The notes: generated by a model from the sequence alone, not told the origin. A stretch of 59,792 bases of DNA from Brevibacillus migulae (GCF_004521915.1 NZ_SDKD01000025.1:1-59792), one strand, 5' to 3'; counted from the stretch's first letter, positions 32,204 through 40,718 are shown. Translations and numbers: made by a program.

Positions 32204-33361
32204 TCAAGAAAGGCTATGAATGAAACGCTCCAATCGATCCATCGCTTCTTCCAGCTGCGGCATGGCGTACGCATAGGAAATCCGGATGTAGCCTTCCCCC
32301 AAAGGAGAAAATGCGTCCCCCGGCACGACCGCCAGCTTTTCTTGATGCAGCAGCTTCGTTGCAAATTCAAACGATCCGAGGCCAAATGGCTTGATGGATG
32401 GAAAAATGTAAAAAGCACCGTCCGGCTTTTCCACCTCCAGCCCCATCGCAACCAGTCGGTCATACACATAATCTCTGCGCACAAGATACTGCTCCCGCAT
32501 CGGCATAGCATCATCCGGACCGTTTTCCAATGCTTCCAGGGCCGCATACTGGCTGACGGAGCTTGCACAGGTCACATTGTACTGATGGACTTTGAGCATC
32601 TGTTCCGTCAGGTAGGCAGGAGCAAACGTAAAGCCAATCCGCCAGCCCGTCATCGAATGGGATTTGGAGAGCCCGTTGATGACGATCGTTTTCTCGCGCA
32701 TCTTAGGAAAAGTCGCGATGGAAACATGCTCGCAGCCATAAATCAGTTCGCTGTAAATCTCATCGGAAAGGATAAAAATTTCCTTATCCCCAACCACGCG
32801 TGCGATATCCGCCAATTCCTCTTTCGTCAGCAGTGCGCCTGTCGGATTGGAAGGATACGGGAGGATGATGCAACGTGTCCGCTCGGTAATCTTCTCCTCT
32901 AGCAGCTGGGCATTGAGCTTAAAACCACTGCCCGTCGTGTCCACGTAAACCGGTTCTGCCCCGCTCAAACGGATCAACGGTTCGTAGCCTGGGTAGATCG
33001 GTCCGGGAAGAATCACTTCGGTTCCCTCCGTCAGGATCGTGCGCATGGCTATATCCAGCGCTTCGCTGGCTCCATTGGTCACGATCACTTCGGTCGCTGC
33101 GTCATAATCCAACTGATACTTGCTCTTTGCGAAATGGCATGCGGCTTTGCGCAGCTCGGGCAGCCCCGCGTTCGGTGTATAGATGGTCCGATTGTTCTCA
33201 ATGGCCGCAATGCCGGCCTGCTTGATATGGGCAGGAGTCGCAAAATCTGGTTGTCCAATGGTCAAAGAGATCGCGTCAGGTACCTGCAGCACCATATTGG
33301 AAAACTTCCGGATACCGGAAATTTGAATGTCTTGTACACGTGGATTTAACAGATGCTTCAC
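32204..33361 (-). CDS. patA: N-acetyl-LL-diaminopimelate aminotransferase-like class I aminotransferase (PatA)
   Basis: A 385-residue PLP enzyme. The N-terminus LLNPRVQDIQISGIRKFSN and SLTIGQPDFATP closely match B. subtilis PatA; LPYPSNPTGALLTKEEL, ILSDEIYSEL and the PLP-lysine motif INGLSKSHSMTGWRIGF are present. PatA makes N-acetyl-LL-diaminopimelate in the acetylase branch of DAP/lysine synthesis, feeding peptidoglycan. Some class I relatives have other substrates, so the exact reaction is family-based. GTG 33361 has only a weak ribosome site (AAGCGGG). It lies between ddl and murF, reinforcing a cell-wall role. Confidence 0.87.
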   Translation of the reverse strand: MKHLLNPRVQDIQISGIRKFSNMVLQVPDAISLTIGQPDFATPAHIKQAGIAAIENNRTIYTPNAGLPELRKAACHFAKSKYQLDYDAATEVIVTNGASEALDIAMRTILTEGTEVILPGPIYPGYEPLIRLSGAEPVYVDTTGSGFKLNAQLLEEKITERTRCIILPYPSNPTGALLTKEELADIARVVGDKEIFILSDEIYSELIYGCEHVSIATFPKMREKTIVINGLSKSHSMTGWRIGFTFAPAYLTEQMLKVHQYNVTCASSVSQYAALEALENGPDDAMPMREQYLVRRDYVYDRLVAMGLEVEKPDGAFYIFPSIKPFGLGSFEFATKLLHQEKLAVVPGDAFSPLGEGYIRISYAYAMPQLEEAMDRLERFIHSLS

Positions 33362-33480
33362 GTTTTTAACCCGCTTTCTGGTCTTTCCTTTTCCTCGATC
33401 TTACCACAAAATTGCCTGGATCACCCAGTTTCCTTTTCATCCCCTGCATTGATTTGCTACGATTCTTACCGCTGTCCCCG

Positions 33481-33517
33481 AAAAATTTAAAACCCCTACA
33501 GCCGATCTGCAGGGGTG
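33481..33517 (-). terminator. Terminator after ddl
   Basis: On the minus strand ACCCCTGCAG-ATCGG-CTGTAGGGGT is followed by TTTAAATTTTT. Confidence 0.85.
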
Positions 33518-33531
33518 AAACGCGCAGTTGA

Positions 33532-34647
33532 TTAGAAATCTTCCGCAGCCACGATATTTTGCGCTTTGTCAGTATGTCGCTCGATGGCCAGCTGCACCAA
33601 GCGGTCAATCAGCTCGGGATAGTGGATGCCAGCAGCTTCAAACAGCATCGGATACATGCTGAATGGAGTGAAGCCAGGCATCGTGTTGATTTCGTTGATA
33701 TACAGCTGATCATTGGCTTCATCCCAGAAAAAGTCGACACGAGACAATCCGGAGCCGTCTATCGCCTGGAAGGCACGGACCGCCATCTCGGCAATGCCAG
33801 CGGCCACATGCTCGGGAACAATCGCCGGAATCTGCAATTCAGTGCCGGCACCTTTGTATTTGGCTTCATAATCATAAAATTCTTTGGCGGCAATGACTTC
33901 TCCTACTACCGAGGTAATGACATCTTCGTTACCCAGCACGCCGATTTCCAGCTCTCTCGCTTTGACGAACTGTTCCACGACGATGCGTCGGTCAAATTTG
34001 GCCGCGATTTGCAAAGCATCCACCAGTTCCTCACGTGTTTTCGCTTTGTTAATGCCCACGCTGGAGCCCATATTTGCCGGCTTGATAAAGCAAGGATACC
34101 CCAATGTTTCTTCAATTTCTTTCACGATATCATTTAATTCGCTTTTCAAGCGGTTACGCATGATACCCAGATACTTGACCTGGGGCAGACCCGCCTGCGC
34201 GAACACATTTTTCATCATCCATTTATCCATCCCGACAGCGGAAGCCATTACACCAGTTCCTACATAAGGGAGGTTAGCCAGTTCCAGCAGCCCTTGCATG
34301 GTGCCGTCCTCACCGTTCGGTCCATGAATGACCGGGAATACGACATCAAGGTCCTTGCCAAGCGCCAGAGCGGATGCTGCCCTCCCACCGCTTGTCAATT
34401 CAACGACCGAACCTTCTTTATCCACATGATTTCCCGAATCGGTGAGTCGCAGCGCTTCTACATTGGGTAAAATGCCGGTTGCAGGCTCTCCCTTGACCCA
34501 TGAACCATCCAGTTGAACATAAACCGGTGTAACCTCATATTTACCGGGATCGACCGCTTTCATGATCGAATAGGCGGTGCGCAGCGATACTTCGTGCTCT
34601 GAAGATTTCCCCCCATAAATGACCCCGAGTCGGATTTTGTTCCCCAT
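33532..34647 (-). CDS. ddl: D-alanine--D-alanine ligase
   Basis: A 371-residue ATP-grasp ligase. IRLGVIYGGKSSEHEVSLRT at the N-terminus, FPVIHGPNGEDGTMQGLLEL, PCFIKPANMGSSVGI and LYINEINTMPGFTPFSMYP are the Ddl signatures. It makes D-Ala-D-Ala for MurF. The active-site loop residue is Tyr/Phe-type Ddl, without features of D-Lac ligases that I can see (KEFYDYEAKY). AAAGGAG precedes the ATG. patA follows after its terminator. Confidence 0.95.
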   Translation of the reverse strand: MGNKIRLGVIYGGKSSEHEVSLRTAYSIMKAVDPGKYEVTPVYVQLDGSWVKGEPATGILPNVEALRLTDSGNHVDKEGSVVELTSGGRAASALALGKDLDVVFPVIHGPNGEDGTMQGLLELANLPYVGTGVMASAVGMDKWMMKNVFAQAGLPQVKYLGIMRNRLKSELNDIVKEIEETLGYPCFIKPANMGSSVGINKAKTREELVDALQIAAKFDRRIVVEQFVKARELEIGVLGNEDVITSVVGEVIAAKEFYDYEAKYKGAGTELQIPAIVPEHVAAGIAEMAVRAFQAIDGSGLSRVDFFWDEANDQLYINEINTMPGFTPFSMYPMLFEAAGIHYPELIDRLVQLAIERHTDKAQNIVAAEDF

Positions 34648-34755
34648 CTGAATTGCTCCTTTCTCCTCTGCACCATCTAGCCCGTGCAGGGTCCTTCCCT
34701 ATGCTATGCACAGCTGTCGATTTTTGCTTGCCCTGACCTCTTTGGTCATTAATCC

Positions 34756-34784
34756 AGCATACACAATGACTTGGGCGAATACAA
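34756..34784 (-). promoter_or_regulatory. Candidate ddl promoter
   Basis: Minus-strand TTGTAT (34779-34784) and TATGCT (34756-34761) are 17 bp apart, with TG just before the -10. It would give a leader of about 100 bases. The remainder of the 245-bp gap to the divergent gene at 34893 shows no other clear element. Confidence 0.45.
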
Positions 34785-34892
34785 GAGGAGAGCGACTCAC
34801 CACCAATTCCGCAGCCTCATAAGCTGTAGGAAAACGATGGGGGGAAAGTCCTTCCCGCTCAGGCAAACACGCAAGACTGGAGGTATGCGCGT

Positions 34893-35384
34893 ATGAGAGA
34901 CTTTTTGGTGTACTGCACGTATTGCTCCTCTTATACTTTGCTGCACAGCTATGACAAAGAAACAAACACCTTTCTCGGCGAGTATTCGCTTTTGCATAAT
35001 GAATATACCCGGAATAGCGTCGTCCTTCATAAATTTTTGCTTACGCACCTGGGGCATACCTTGCGTACCATTCCTTCCAAGACCGACGAGTATATGAATA
35101 TCATCTGTAACGACAATCATTTTCTCGAAGATGACATCGACAAGTATGTGGAAGAAAGCATGGAAGAGATGAAATATCGCGAATGGAACAGGCGCAGTGA
35201 ACGCGAAATCGGGAAAGTCCAGCTGCACATCGTCGAGCATTTACTGGAGCATGAGCTGAATTCCCTTTCCGATATCCGCGCTGCTACACCGGCGGAGGGA
35301 CAGGTCTTGATCGGGAAAGAACTGGGGATAAAACGTGCGATTGAAATATTGCGCGAGGTCCGTTCCAACAAGCAATATGCCTGA
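34893..35384 (+). CDS. Hypothetical protein, cysteine pair at N-terminus
   Basis: A 163-residue soluble protein I do not recognise. Near the N-terminus VYCTYCSSY has a CxxC pair that could bind metal, but there is no second pair. Around 70-115 the sequence is acidic and helical (DDIDKYVEESMEEMKYREW), and the C-terminus ends in GKELGIKRAIEILREVRSN, which could be a DNA- or protein-binding helix. ACTGGAGGT lies nine bases ahead of the ATG and a terminator follows, supporting a real monocistronic gene. Opposite-strand frames here lack such signals. Confidence 0.7.
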   Translation: MRDFLVYCTYCSSYTLLHSYDKETNTFLGEYSLLHNEYTRNSVVLHKFLLTHLGHTLRTIPSKTDEYMNIICNDNHFLEDDIDKYVEESMEEMKYREWNRRSEREIGKVQLHIVEHLLEHELNSLSDIRAATPAEGQVLIGKELGIKRAIEILREVRSNKQYA

Positions 35385-35398
35385 GTGAAGCCCTATCC

Positions 35399-35433
35399 AA
35401 AAAGAGAAAACCCCGCGATCGAATCACGGGGTT
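35399..35433. terminator. Terminator between the hypothetical gene and the helicase gene
   Basis: AACCCCGCGAT and the partner ATCACGGGGTT form the stem (35409-35433). On the minus strand it is followed by TTCTCTTTTT, ending the helicase gene; on the plus strand by ATTTG. Confidence 0.82.
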
Positions 35434-35454
35434 ATTTGTATGCATGACCTTCGC

Positions 35455-36954
35455 TTACAGCTTAACAGGAGTACGGCTTGGTGTGCGCTTCATCTTGCCG
35501 CCGCGGTCGCGATCGCCGCCACCATATGGACGTTTGCCCCCGTCACCGCGTTCGCCAGACTTGAAGCCTGGGCGTGGTCCGCGACGGTCTCGGTTGCCTG
35601 GTCCACGGTTGTCTCTGAATTTGGGGCGCTTGCCCATCACCGGTTTTTCCGGAGTCAGCTCTACCGGGATATCATTGGATTCACGAGTCAGCAGCTTCAG
35701 CGCAGCGGCTACCAGACGGTTGGCATCGTGTTCGTCCAACAGGTCATTCGCCACCGCCAAATACGATTCGAGTTGACCTGCTTCGATGGTATTGACTACC
35801 TTCTCTACGGTAAAACGCAGCTGCCCACTGATGGCTTCGGCGGTCGTAGGTACAGCGCGCTTCGCAATTTTAAAATTGTTGATTCGCTCGATAAAGTGTA
35901 AATGATCGGTTTCACGCGGTGTCACCAGCGTGGTTGCTACCCCTTTGCGTCCTGCCCGGCCCGTACGTCCCACACGGTGAACATAGCTTTCAGGGTCCTG
36001 CGGGATATCGAAGTTGTACACATGCGTTACGTTGGAAACGTCAATCCCGCGTGCAGCCACGTCAGTTGCAACCAGGATTTCAATCTGGCCATCGCGGAAC
36101 TTGCGCATGACTTGGTCGCGCTGATTTTGGGACAGATCCCCATGGAGGCCTTCTGCGAAATATCCACGTTTTTGCAGCGCGGTGCTCAGCTCATCGACCC
36201 TTCTTTTCGTTCTGCCGAAAATAATCGCCAGGTCCGGAGACTCCATATCGATGAAACGGCAGAGCGTGTCAAATTTTTGGCGCTCCGACACTTCGCAATA
36301 GTACTGGGCGATGGACGGCTTTTGCATCACTTTTGGCGTAACTGTGATGTGCTCCGGATTCTGCAAAAATTGATCGGCCAGCTTGCGGATCTGCGGCGGC
36401 ATTGTCGCAGAGAAGAGCATCGTCTGGCGCTGTTCGGGAACTGCTGTGAGGATCTTTTGAATCTCCTCCAAAAAGCCCATGTTCAGCATTTCATCCGCTT
36501 CATCCAATACGACGGTTTCCACGTCATTCAGACGGATGGTCCGACGTTCCAGATGGTCGATCAATCGTCCCGGAGTAGCGATGATCACATGAGGGCGATT
36601 TTTCAACGCGCGGATTTGTCGGCCGATATCCTGGCCGCCATAGATCGGCAGCTGTTTTACGCCTTTCAGCGAGCCAAGCTTGGACAGCTCCTCCGCTACT
36701 TGAATCGCAAGCTCACGAGTTGGCGCGAGCACCAATGCCTGGATTTTATCCGATTGGATGTCGATCTTTTGAAGCAGCGGGATACTGAAGGCCGCTGTCT
36801 TCCCTGTACCTGTTTGCGCTTGCCCAATCAAATCCACCCCGGAGAGTGCAATCGGAATGACCTTCTCCTGGATCGGTGTAGTTTCCTCAAAACCCATCTC
36901 CGAAATCGCACGTGTAATGGCTTGATGCAAACCAAATTCAAAAAATGTTTTCAC
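35455..36954 (-). CDS. cshA: DEAD-box ATP-dependent RNA helicase (CshA-like)
   Basis: A 499-residue DEAD-box helicase. The Q motif GFEETTPIQ, motif I AQTGTGKT, motif II DEAD, motif III SAT and motif VI HRVGRTGRAG are all present. After the core (about 370) comes a dimerisation region and a basic RGG/Gly-rich tail (RDNRGPGNRDRRG), typical of CshA. CshA unwinds RNA in the degradosome and in ribosome assembly, especially in the cold. The GTG start overlaps the stop of a possible 44-codon ORF by one base (TAGTG). AAGGGG is 10 bases ahead. Ends at a terminator. Confidence 0.92.
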   Translation of the reverse strand: MKTFFEFGLHQAITRAISEMGFEETTPIQEKVIPIALSGVDLIGQAQTGTGKTAAFSIPLLQKIDIQSDKIQALVLAPTRELAIQVAEELSKLGSLKGVKQLPIYGGQDIGRQIRALKNRPHVIIATPGRLIDHLERRTIRLNDVETVVLDEADEMLNMGFLEEIQKILTAVPEQRQTMLFSATMPPQIRKLADQFLQNPEHITVTPKVMQKPSIAQYYCEVSERQKFDTLCRFIDMESPDLAIIFGRTKRRVDELSTALQKRGYFAEGLHGDLSQNQRDQVMRKFRDGQIEILVATDVAARGIDVSNVTHVYNFDIPQDPESYVHRVGRTGRAGRKGVATTLVTPRETDHLHFIERINNFKIAKRAVPTTAEAISGQLRFTVEKVVNTIEAGQLESYLAVANDLLDEHDANRLVAAALKLLTRESNDIPVELTPEKPVMGKRPKFRDNRGPGNRDRRGPRPGFKSGERGDGGKRPYGGGDRDRGGKMKRTPSRTPVKL

Positions 36955-37088
36955 TAACTAATTACCCCTTCCTTATAGGCGAAACATATAGCAGTTTTTA
37001 TATTCAACGCTTGTACATGCGCGTACAGTCTCGTATATTTTCCCTGATTGTCAGGTTTGGCATACACACGAAAGTAAAAACCGCTCAT
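36954..37088 (-). CDS. Possible 44-residue small ORF coupled to the helicase gene
   Basis: Reading upstream of the helicase on the minus strand, ATG 37088 opens a 44-codon frame, MSGFYFRVYAKPDNQGKYTR and then LYAHVQALNIKTAICFAYKE, whose TAG stop shares one base with the helicase GTG. GAGGAG lies seven bases before the ATG. The composition looks protein-like (aromatic and basic first half, hydrophobic second half). No family is recognised. A TGG-TAAAAT that could be an extended -10 promoter overlaps the ribosome site; if that promoter is the main one, the ORF would not be translated. So it is either a leader peptide or chance. Confidence 0.4.
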   Translation of the reverse strand: MSGFYFRVYAKPDNQGKYTRLYAHVQALNIKTAICFAYKEGVIS

Positions 37089-37137
37089 CAATAGACTCCT
37101 CATTTTACCAAACCAAATAAGAAAAAGAAACAAGTAA

Positions 37138-37173
37138 GAAAAAAAAGGGCATGTTGTACGGCAACAACATGCC
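37138..37173 (-). terminator. Terminator after the RlmI-like gene
   Basis: On the minus strand GGCATGTTGT-TGCCGT-ACAACATGCC is followed by CTTTTTTTTCTTAC, a strong terminator. It lies between the methyltransferase and the helicase leader. Confidence 0.9.
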
Positions 37174-37183
37174 TTTCGCCCTA

Positions 37184-38545
37184 TTATTTCCGGTCACGCA
37201 CTTCATAAATCGCAAACTTGAGGTAGTGCGCTTCCTGTGTTCCACTGATCTCGGGATGGTCTTTTCCTGCCCCACGCCACTCGATCAGGCGGAGAATTTT
37301 CTTGGCATCATACGCAGCTTCCATGATGGTCTCATGAAACAGCTCCGGCGACATATGGTAGGAGCAAGAAGCGGTTACCAAGAAGCCGCCCGGACGAACC
37401 AGCTTCATCCCGTGCAGATTGATATCCTTATAGCCGCGCACTGCGCCTTTCACTGCGGATTTTGACTTGGCGAAGGCTGGCGGATCGAGAATGACAACAT
37501 CCCACGAGCGCCCCTCCTCCACGCTTTCCCTCAAATAATCAAATGCGTTCGCGACGACGAAATCCACCCGGTGCAAAAACCCATTCAACGTGATGTTGCG
37601 CTTCGCTGTTTCAATCGCATGCTCCGATATATCCAGGGCAGTAACCTTTTTCGCCCCGTGCTTGCAAGCGTTCATGGTGAACGATCCGGTATGCGTAAAG
37701 CATTCCAGCACCTCGGCTCCATCCCAGAATGGATTTTTCACGATTTTGCCACGCTTGTCTACAGGCTTGGTAACTGGCTGCTCTGCGTCATCCAGCAAAG
37801 GTTCTACTCCATCGCGCAGTTTACCCGTACGGTCCCATAACGGTTCCCCATCTGTTCCCACCGGCTGCAGCGTGATGCCATGCTTTTCGCCCCATCCACG
37901 CATCAATGGGGCAATGGCCGCTCGGTTTTCCCGTTGATCATAGAAAAAGCCGGTTTTTTGCCCTTCTACAATATCCACGATATAGGTGAGACCATTTTCC
38001 ACGATCTCGACTTCCCGCGGACATTCGCCGTACAGCACTTCCTTCGTCTGCTCTAGACCCTCCAGCTCGCGCACAGGCACATCATTGCGCAGAAAGATCC
38101 CTTTTGGCTGAAACACATCAATCAAGGCTTGCTTGATCAGGTCCAGCCGATTCTCCATCCCACGGGAAAGGATCTGAGCAACCAGCACGTCATTGTAGCG
38201 ATCCACGATCAGACCCGGCAGAAAATCCGCCTCCCCATAGACAACACGGCAGGCTTGCGGATTATCGACAAAGCGCGTGCGAAATTCCATCGCTTCCCGA
38301 ATGCGACGGGTAAAAAAAGCCTGATCAATCTCCTCTGTCGGATGATAGGACAATATACGAACGATGATTTGCGAAGCCGGGTTGATATATCCGCGGGCAA
38401 GGAAATGTCCCTGGTGATTGGCTACCTCGACGAGATCGCCTGGTTGGTATTCTCCCTGAATCTCCAGCACCTCGGACTGAAAAATCCACGGGTGCCCCGC
38501 TTCCAGGCGGCGTTTCCGATTTTTTTGCAGCAGTACTTTTGCCAT
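37184..38545 (-). CDS. Class I SAM-dependent rRNA methyltransferase (RlmI-like) with insertion
   Basis: A 453-residue protein. Residues 1-75 are a PUA domain (LLQKNRKRRLEAGHPWIF...GDLVEV); a central domain follows (about 76-190, VVYGEADFLPGLIVDRY); the catalytic part has VEGQKTGFFYDQRENR, ECFTHTGSFTMNACKHG (SAM binding) and VILDPPAFAKSK. RlmI makes m5C in 23S rRNA; the substrate here is inferred. About 57 residues (approximately 218-275, charged, with GTDGEPLWDR) lie between the QREN motif and the SAM loop, where family members have a short link. AAGGAGG lies upstream; the ATG is 12 bases away, so spacing is long. Confidence 0.88.
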   Translation of the reverse strand: MAKVLLQKNRKRRLEAGHPWIFQSEVLEIQGEYQPGDLVEVANHQGHFLARGYINPASQIIVRILSYHPTEEIDQAFFTRRIREAMEFRTRFVDNPQACRVVYGEADFLPGLIVDRYNDVLVAQILSRGMENRLDLIKQALIDVFQPKGIFLRNDVPVRELEGLEQTKEVLYGECPREVEIVENGLTYIVDIVEGQKTGFFYDQRENRAAIAPLMRGWGEKHGITLQPVGTDGEPLWDRTGKLRDGVEPLLDDAEQPVTKPVDKRGKIVKNPFWDGAEVLECFTHTGSFTMNACKHGAKKVTALDISEHAIETAKRNITLNGFLHRVDFVVANAFDYLRESVEEGRSWDVVILDPPAFAKSKSAVKGAVRGYKDINLHGMKLVRPGGFLVTASCSYHMSPELFHETIMEAAYDAKKILRLIEWRGAGKDHPEISGTQEAHYLKFAIYEVRDRK

Positions 38546-38572
38546 ATGGTGAAAATGACCTCCTTGTCATGC

Positions 38573-38600
38573 TTGTCTGTGTACAGGCATAGCGTATAGT
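38573..38600 (+). promoter_or_regulatory. Promoter of the Na/Pi cotransporter gene
   Basis: Plus-strand TTGTCT (38573-38578) and TATAGT (38595-38600) with a 16-bp spacer, 28 bp before the ATG. The gap is shared with the divergent methyltransferase gene. Confidence 0.55.
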
Positions 38601-38628
38601 ATCGAGATGCGCAAGGGGGACCTATCAG

Positions 38629-39579
38629 ATGCGAGTCCTGACTGAAATTCTCCTCCCTTTTACGCTGGGGCTGGGGTATTTCTTGCTTGGTATGTATGCC
38701 ATGCGCTCGGGTTTTCAACAGTTGGCTGGCGAACGCATGGAGGCGGCGCTTCGCCGCTTTACAAAAACACCGACACATGGTTTTTTCACCGGAGTCTTGT
38801 CCACCTTTGTGCTGCAAAGCTCCAGTGCCGTTACCGTGCTTACGATCGGCCTGACGAATGCAGGCTTGATCACTTTCTCGCAAACCGTCGGGATCATCCT
38901 TGGAACCAATGTCGGCACGACGGTCACCACCGAGCTGATCGCGCTGCGGCTGGAAAGGCTCGCCGTACCGATGCTCCTCATCGGGGTGGCCCTCTGGCTA
39001 CAACGAAAGCATATGGTCCGCTGCATTGGCCTGATCGTCGCCGGATTTGGCTTGATCTTTCTCGGCATCGACACCATGCAGGTGATGGCCAAGCCGCTGC
39101 AAGCATCCGCCACGTTTCGTCATCTGTTTTTGGAAAGCAGTCAATCGATCTGGATTGGTCTTTTGACCGGCATGATCTTCACCGCTTTGATCCACAGCAG
39201 CTCTGCCACCACAGCCATTACAATGGGCCTGATGAGTCATCAGATCATGAGCATGGAAACCGGATTGGCTGTCGTGCTTGGCGCCAATATCGGGACCTGC
39301 TTCACCGCAGTCATCGCCAGCATTGGCACGAATGCTGCTTCCAAGCAGGTAGCCTGGTGCCATACGCTGTTCAATCTTGTCGGCGCCCTTTTGTTCATGC
39401 CGTTTCTCTCTAGTCTTGCCAGTGTATCCGCTGTTCTTACCGATAATCCTTCGATGCAGATCGCGCATGCCCAGACGATATTCAATCTGGTCTGTTCCAT
39501 TGCTGCTCTCCCCTTCGCCAATCACATCGCGGCGCTGATTCAATGGGGGATCCCTGCTGATGGTCCAAGGCGGGTTTAA
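38629..39579 (+). CDS. Na+/Pi cotransporter family protein (YqeW-like)
   Basis: A 316-residue membrane protein with two inverted repeats, each bearing the QSSSA-type motif: VLQSSSAVTVLTIGL (about 62-76) and LIHSSSATTAITMGL (about 186-200), plus GTNVGTTVT and GANIGTCFTA. This is the PNaS family core (type II Na-phosphate cotransporter). The PhoU-like tail found in long forms is lacking. CAAGGGGG lies nine bases ahead of the ATG. yqeW sits near yqeV and rpsU in B. subtilis, and the position here agrees. It overlaps the convergent lrgB gene by 4 bp. Confidence 0.9.
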   Translation: MRVLTEILLPFTLGLGYFLLGMYAMRSGFQQLAGERMEAALRRFTKTPTHGFFTGVLSTFVLQSSSAVTVLTIGLTNAGLITFSQTVGIILGTNVGTTVTTELIALRLERLAVPMLLIGVALWLQRKHMVRCIGLIVAGFGLIFLGIDTMQVMAKPLQASATFRHLFLESSQSIWIGLLTGMIFTALIHSSSATTAITMGLMSHQIMSMETGLAVVLGANIGTCFTAVIASIGTNAASKQVAWCHTLFNLVGALLFMPFLSSLASVSAVLTDNPSMQIAHAQTIFNLVCSIAALPFANHIAALIQWGIPADGPRRV

Positions 39580-40229
39580 AAAGGAATGAGATAAAAAGTC
39601 GTAATAATGCCGGATAAAATCATAGCCACACTGGAGGCCGCCGCCTGGGCTTCCGACTTGCCGCTCAAACTGGCTGTGCCGATGGCATGGGAGCTGGTGC
39701 CAATCGCCATACCGATTGCCCAATCGTCGGTTATCCTGGCCATTTTCAAAAAGGGACGCGCGATCACAGCCCCAATCAAGCCGGTTGTGGCGGTAAACGC
39801 AGCGGCAAGCTCCGGGATTCCCCCCACGGTTTTTGTCAGTTCTACCGCAAAAGGAGTCGTGACCGATTTCGTCAGGATGCTGCGGATCAACTGATCACTG
39901 CCGCCTGCAAGCCACATGACGAGCCAGCCGGAGAAGAGGGTCGTACCGCAGCCGATTGCAACGCCGAGCAGTACAGGACGCCAGATCGGCAGAAGAGACC
40001 TGATTTGCTTGGTCAATGGGACAGCCAGCGCAACCGTCGCAGGTCCGAGCCAGAAGGAGATCCACTCTCCCCCGGTTTTATAGGTCTCCCAGTCGCTGCT
40101 GATTCCCCACCAGATCAACCAGACCAAGCAAGTCGACACTAGCAAGGGATGAAAAGAAGCATGACGGGCCTGCAGACGCTTGGCCCCTGCATATCCCAAT
40201 ATCGTCACAAGGATGGCTGCCACGGTCAT
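39576..40229 (-). CDS. LrgB/CidB family membrane protein
   Basis: A 217-residue LrgB-type protein with about six membrane segments. The conserved C-terminal half reads IPELAAAFTATTGLIGAVIA, then WAIGMAIGTSSHAIGTASL and EAQAAASSVAMILSGII. LrgB and CidB work with an LrgA/CidA partner and are linked to murein hydrolase export, pyruvate/acetate transport or programmed lysis. It begins 3 bp after the lrgA stop, so the two are cotranscribed. Which of the two pairs (cid or lrg) it corresponds to cannot be told from the sequence. Confidence 0.9.
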   Translation of the reverse strand: MTVAAILVTILGYAGAKRLQARHASFHPLLVSTCLVWLIWWGISSDWETYKTGGEWISFWLGPATVALAVPLTKQIRSLLPIWRPVLLGVAIGCGTTLFSGWLVMWLAGGSDQLIRSILTKSVTTPFAVELTKTVGGIPELAAAFTATTGLIGAVIARPFLKMARITDDWAIGMAIGTSSHAIGTASLSGKSEAQAAASSVAMILSGIITTFYLIPF

Positions 40230-40231
40230 GT

Positions 40232-40615
40232 TCAGGCTCCCTCCTGCTTATGGATCGGCTCGATCTCGGTATCTTTTTTCACCAAGCGACTGCTGCCCCA
40301 TTGCACAATCCACCCAGTCACAATCATCACAAGCGGCGGCCCCAGCAGCAGGGCAAACAGAATCGGTGACATTTGGCCCTTCAGCAAGGGAAAATAAGCC
40401 GTCACACCTATCAGGATGGGAATGAAAAAAAGCAGCATATGCCGCATGAAAAAGGACGCTGCTTTTTCGACTGTTTCCACTTTTACCATCCCTGTCAGCA
40501 GGCAGCCTGCAAGCAGGAGCATGCCAAGCATATTGCCGGGAATCGGGATGTGCAGCCATTTTGCTCCGGCAACTCCCACCCCGTAGAAAAGCAGCAAAAC
40601 GAAAAAACCACGCAT
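40232..40615 (-). CDS. LrgA/CidA family holin-like protein
   Basis: A 127-residue membrane protein with four hydrophobic segments: FFVLLLFYGVGVAGAKWL, PGNMLGMLLLAGCLL with the IPGxxLGM motif of the family, FFMRHMLLFFIPILIGVTAY, and the C-terminal LFALLLGPPLVMIVTGWIVQ. It is the holin-like partner of LrgB. ATG 40615 follows GGAGGGGAAACGA; the frame remains open for 58 codons upstream through a terminator, which is rejected. No LytR/CidR-type regulator is next to it. Confidence 0.9.
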   Translation of the reverse strand: MRGFFVLLLFYGVGVAGAKWLHIPIPGNMLGMLLLAGCLLTGMVKVETVEKAASFFMRHMLLFFIPILIGVTAYFPLLKGQMSPILFALLLGPPLVMIVTGWIVQWGSSRLVKKDTEIEPIHKQEGA

Positions 40616-40674
40616 TCGTTTCCCCTCCTCCGCATGCTTCCCTTCATTGTAAGTGGGTAAAGGTGGGGTGACAA

Positions 40675-40718
40675 GAGAAAAAAAGCCGCATCTTTCCTTA
40701 TGAAAAGGAAATGCGGCA
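40675..40718 (-). terminator. Terminator at the end of the hrcA-nudix operon
   Basis: On the minus strand GCCGCATTTCCTT-TTCATA-AGGAAAGATGCGGC is followed by TTTTTTTCTC. It ends the long transcript that includes dnaJ, prmA, rsmE, mtaB and the Nudix gene. Confidence 0.9.

Noticed and set aside
34797..35240. 147-residue open frame on the minus strand opposite the 163-residue gene
   Set aside because: It lacks a ribosome site. The plus-strand gene has a good ribosome site and a following terminator.
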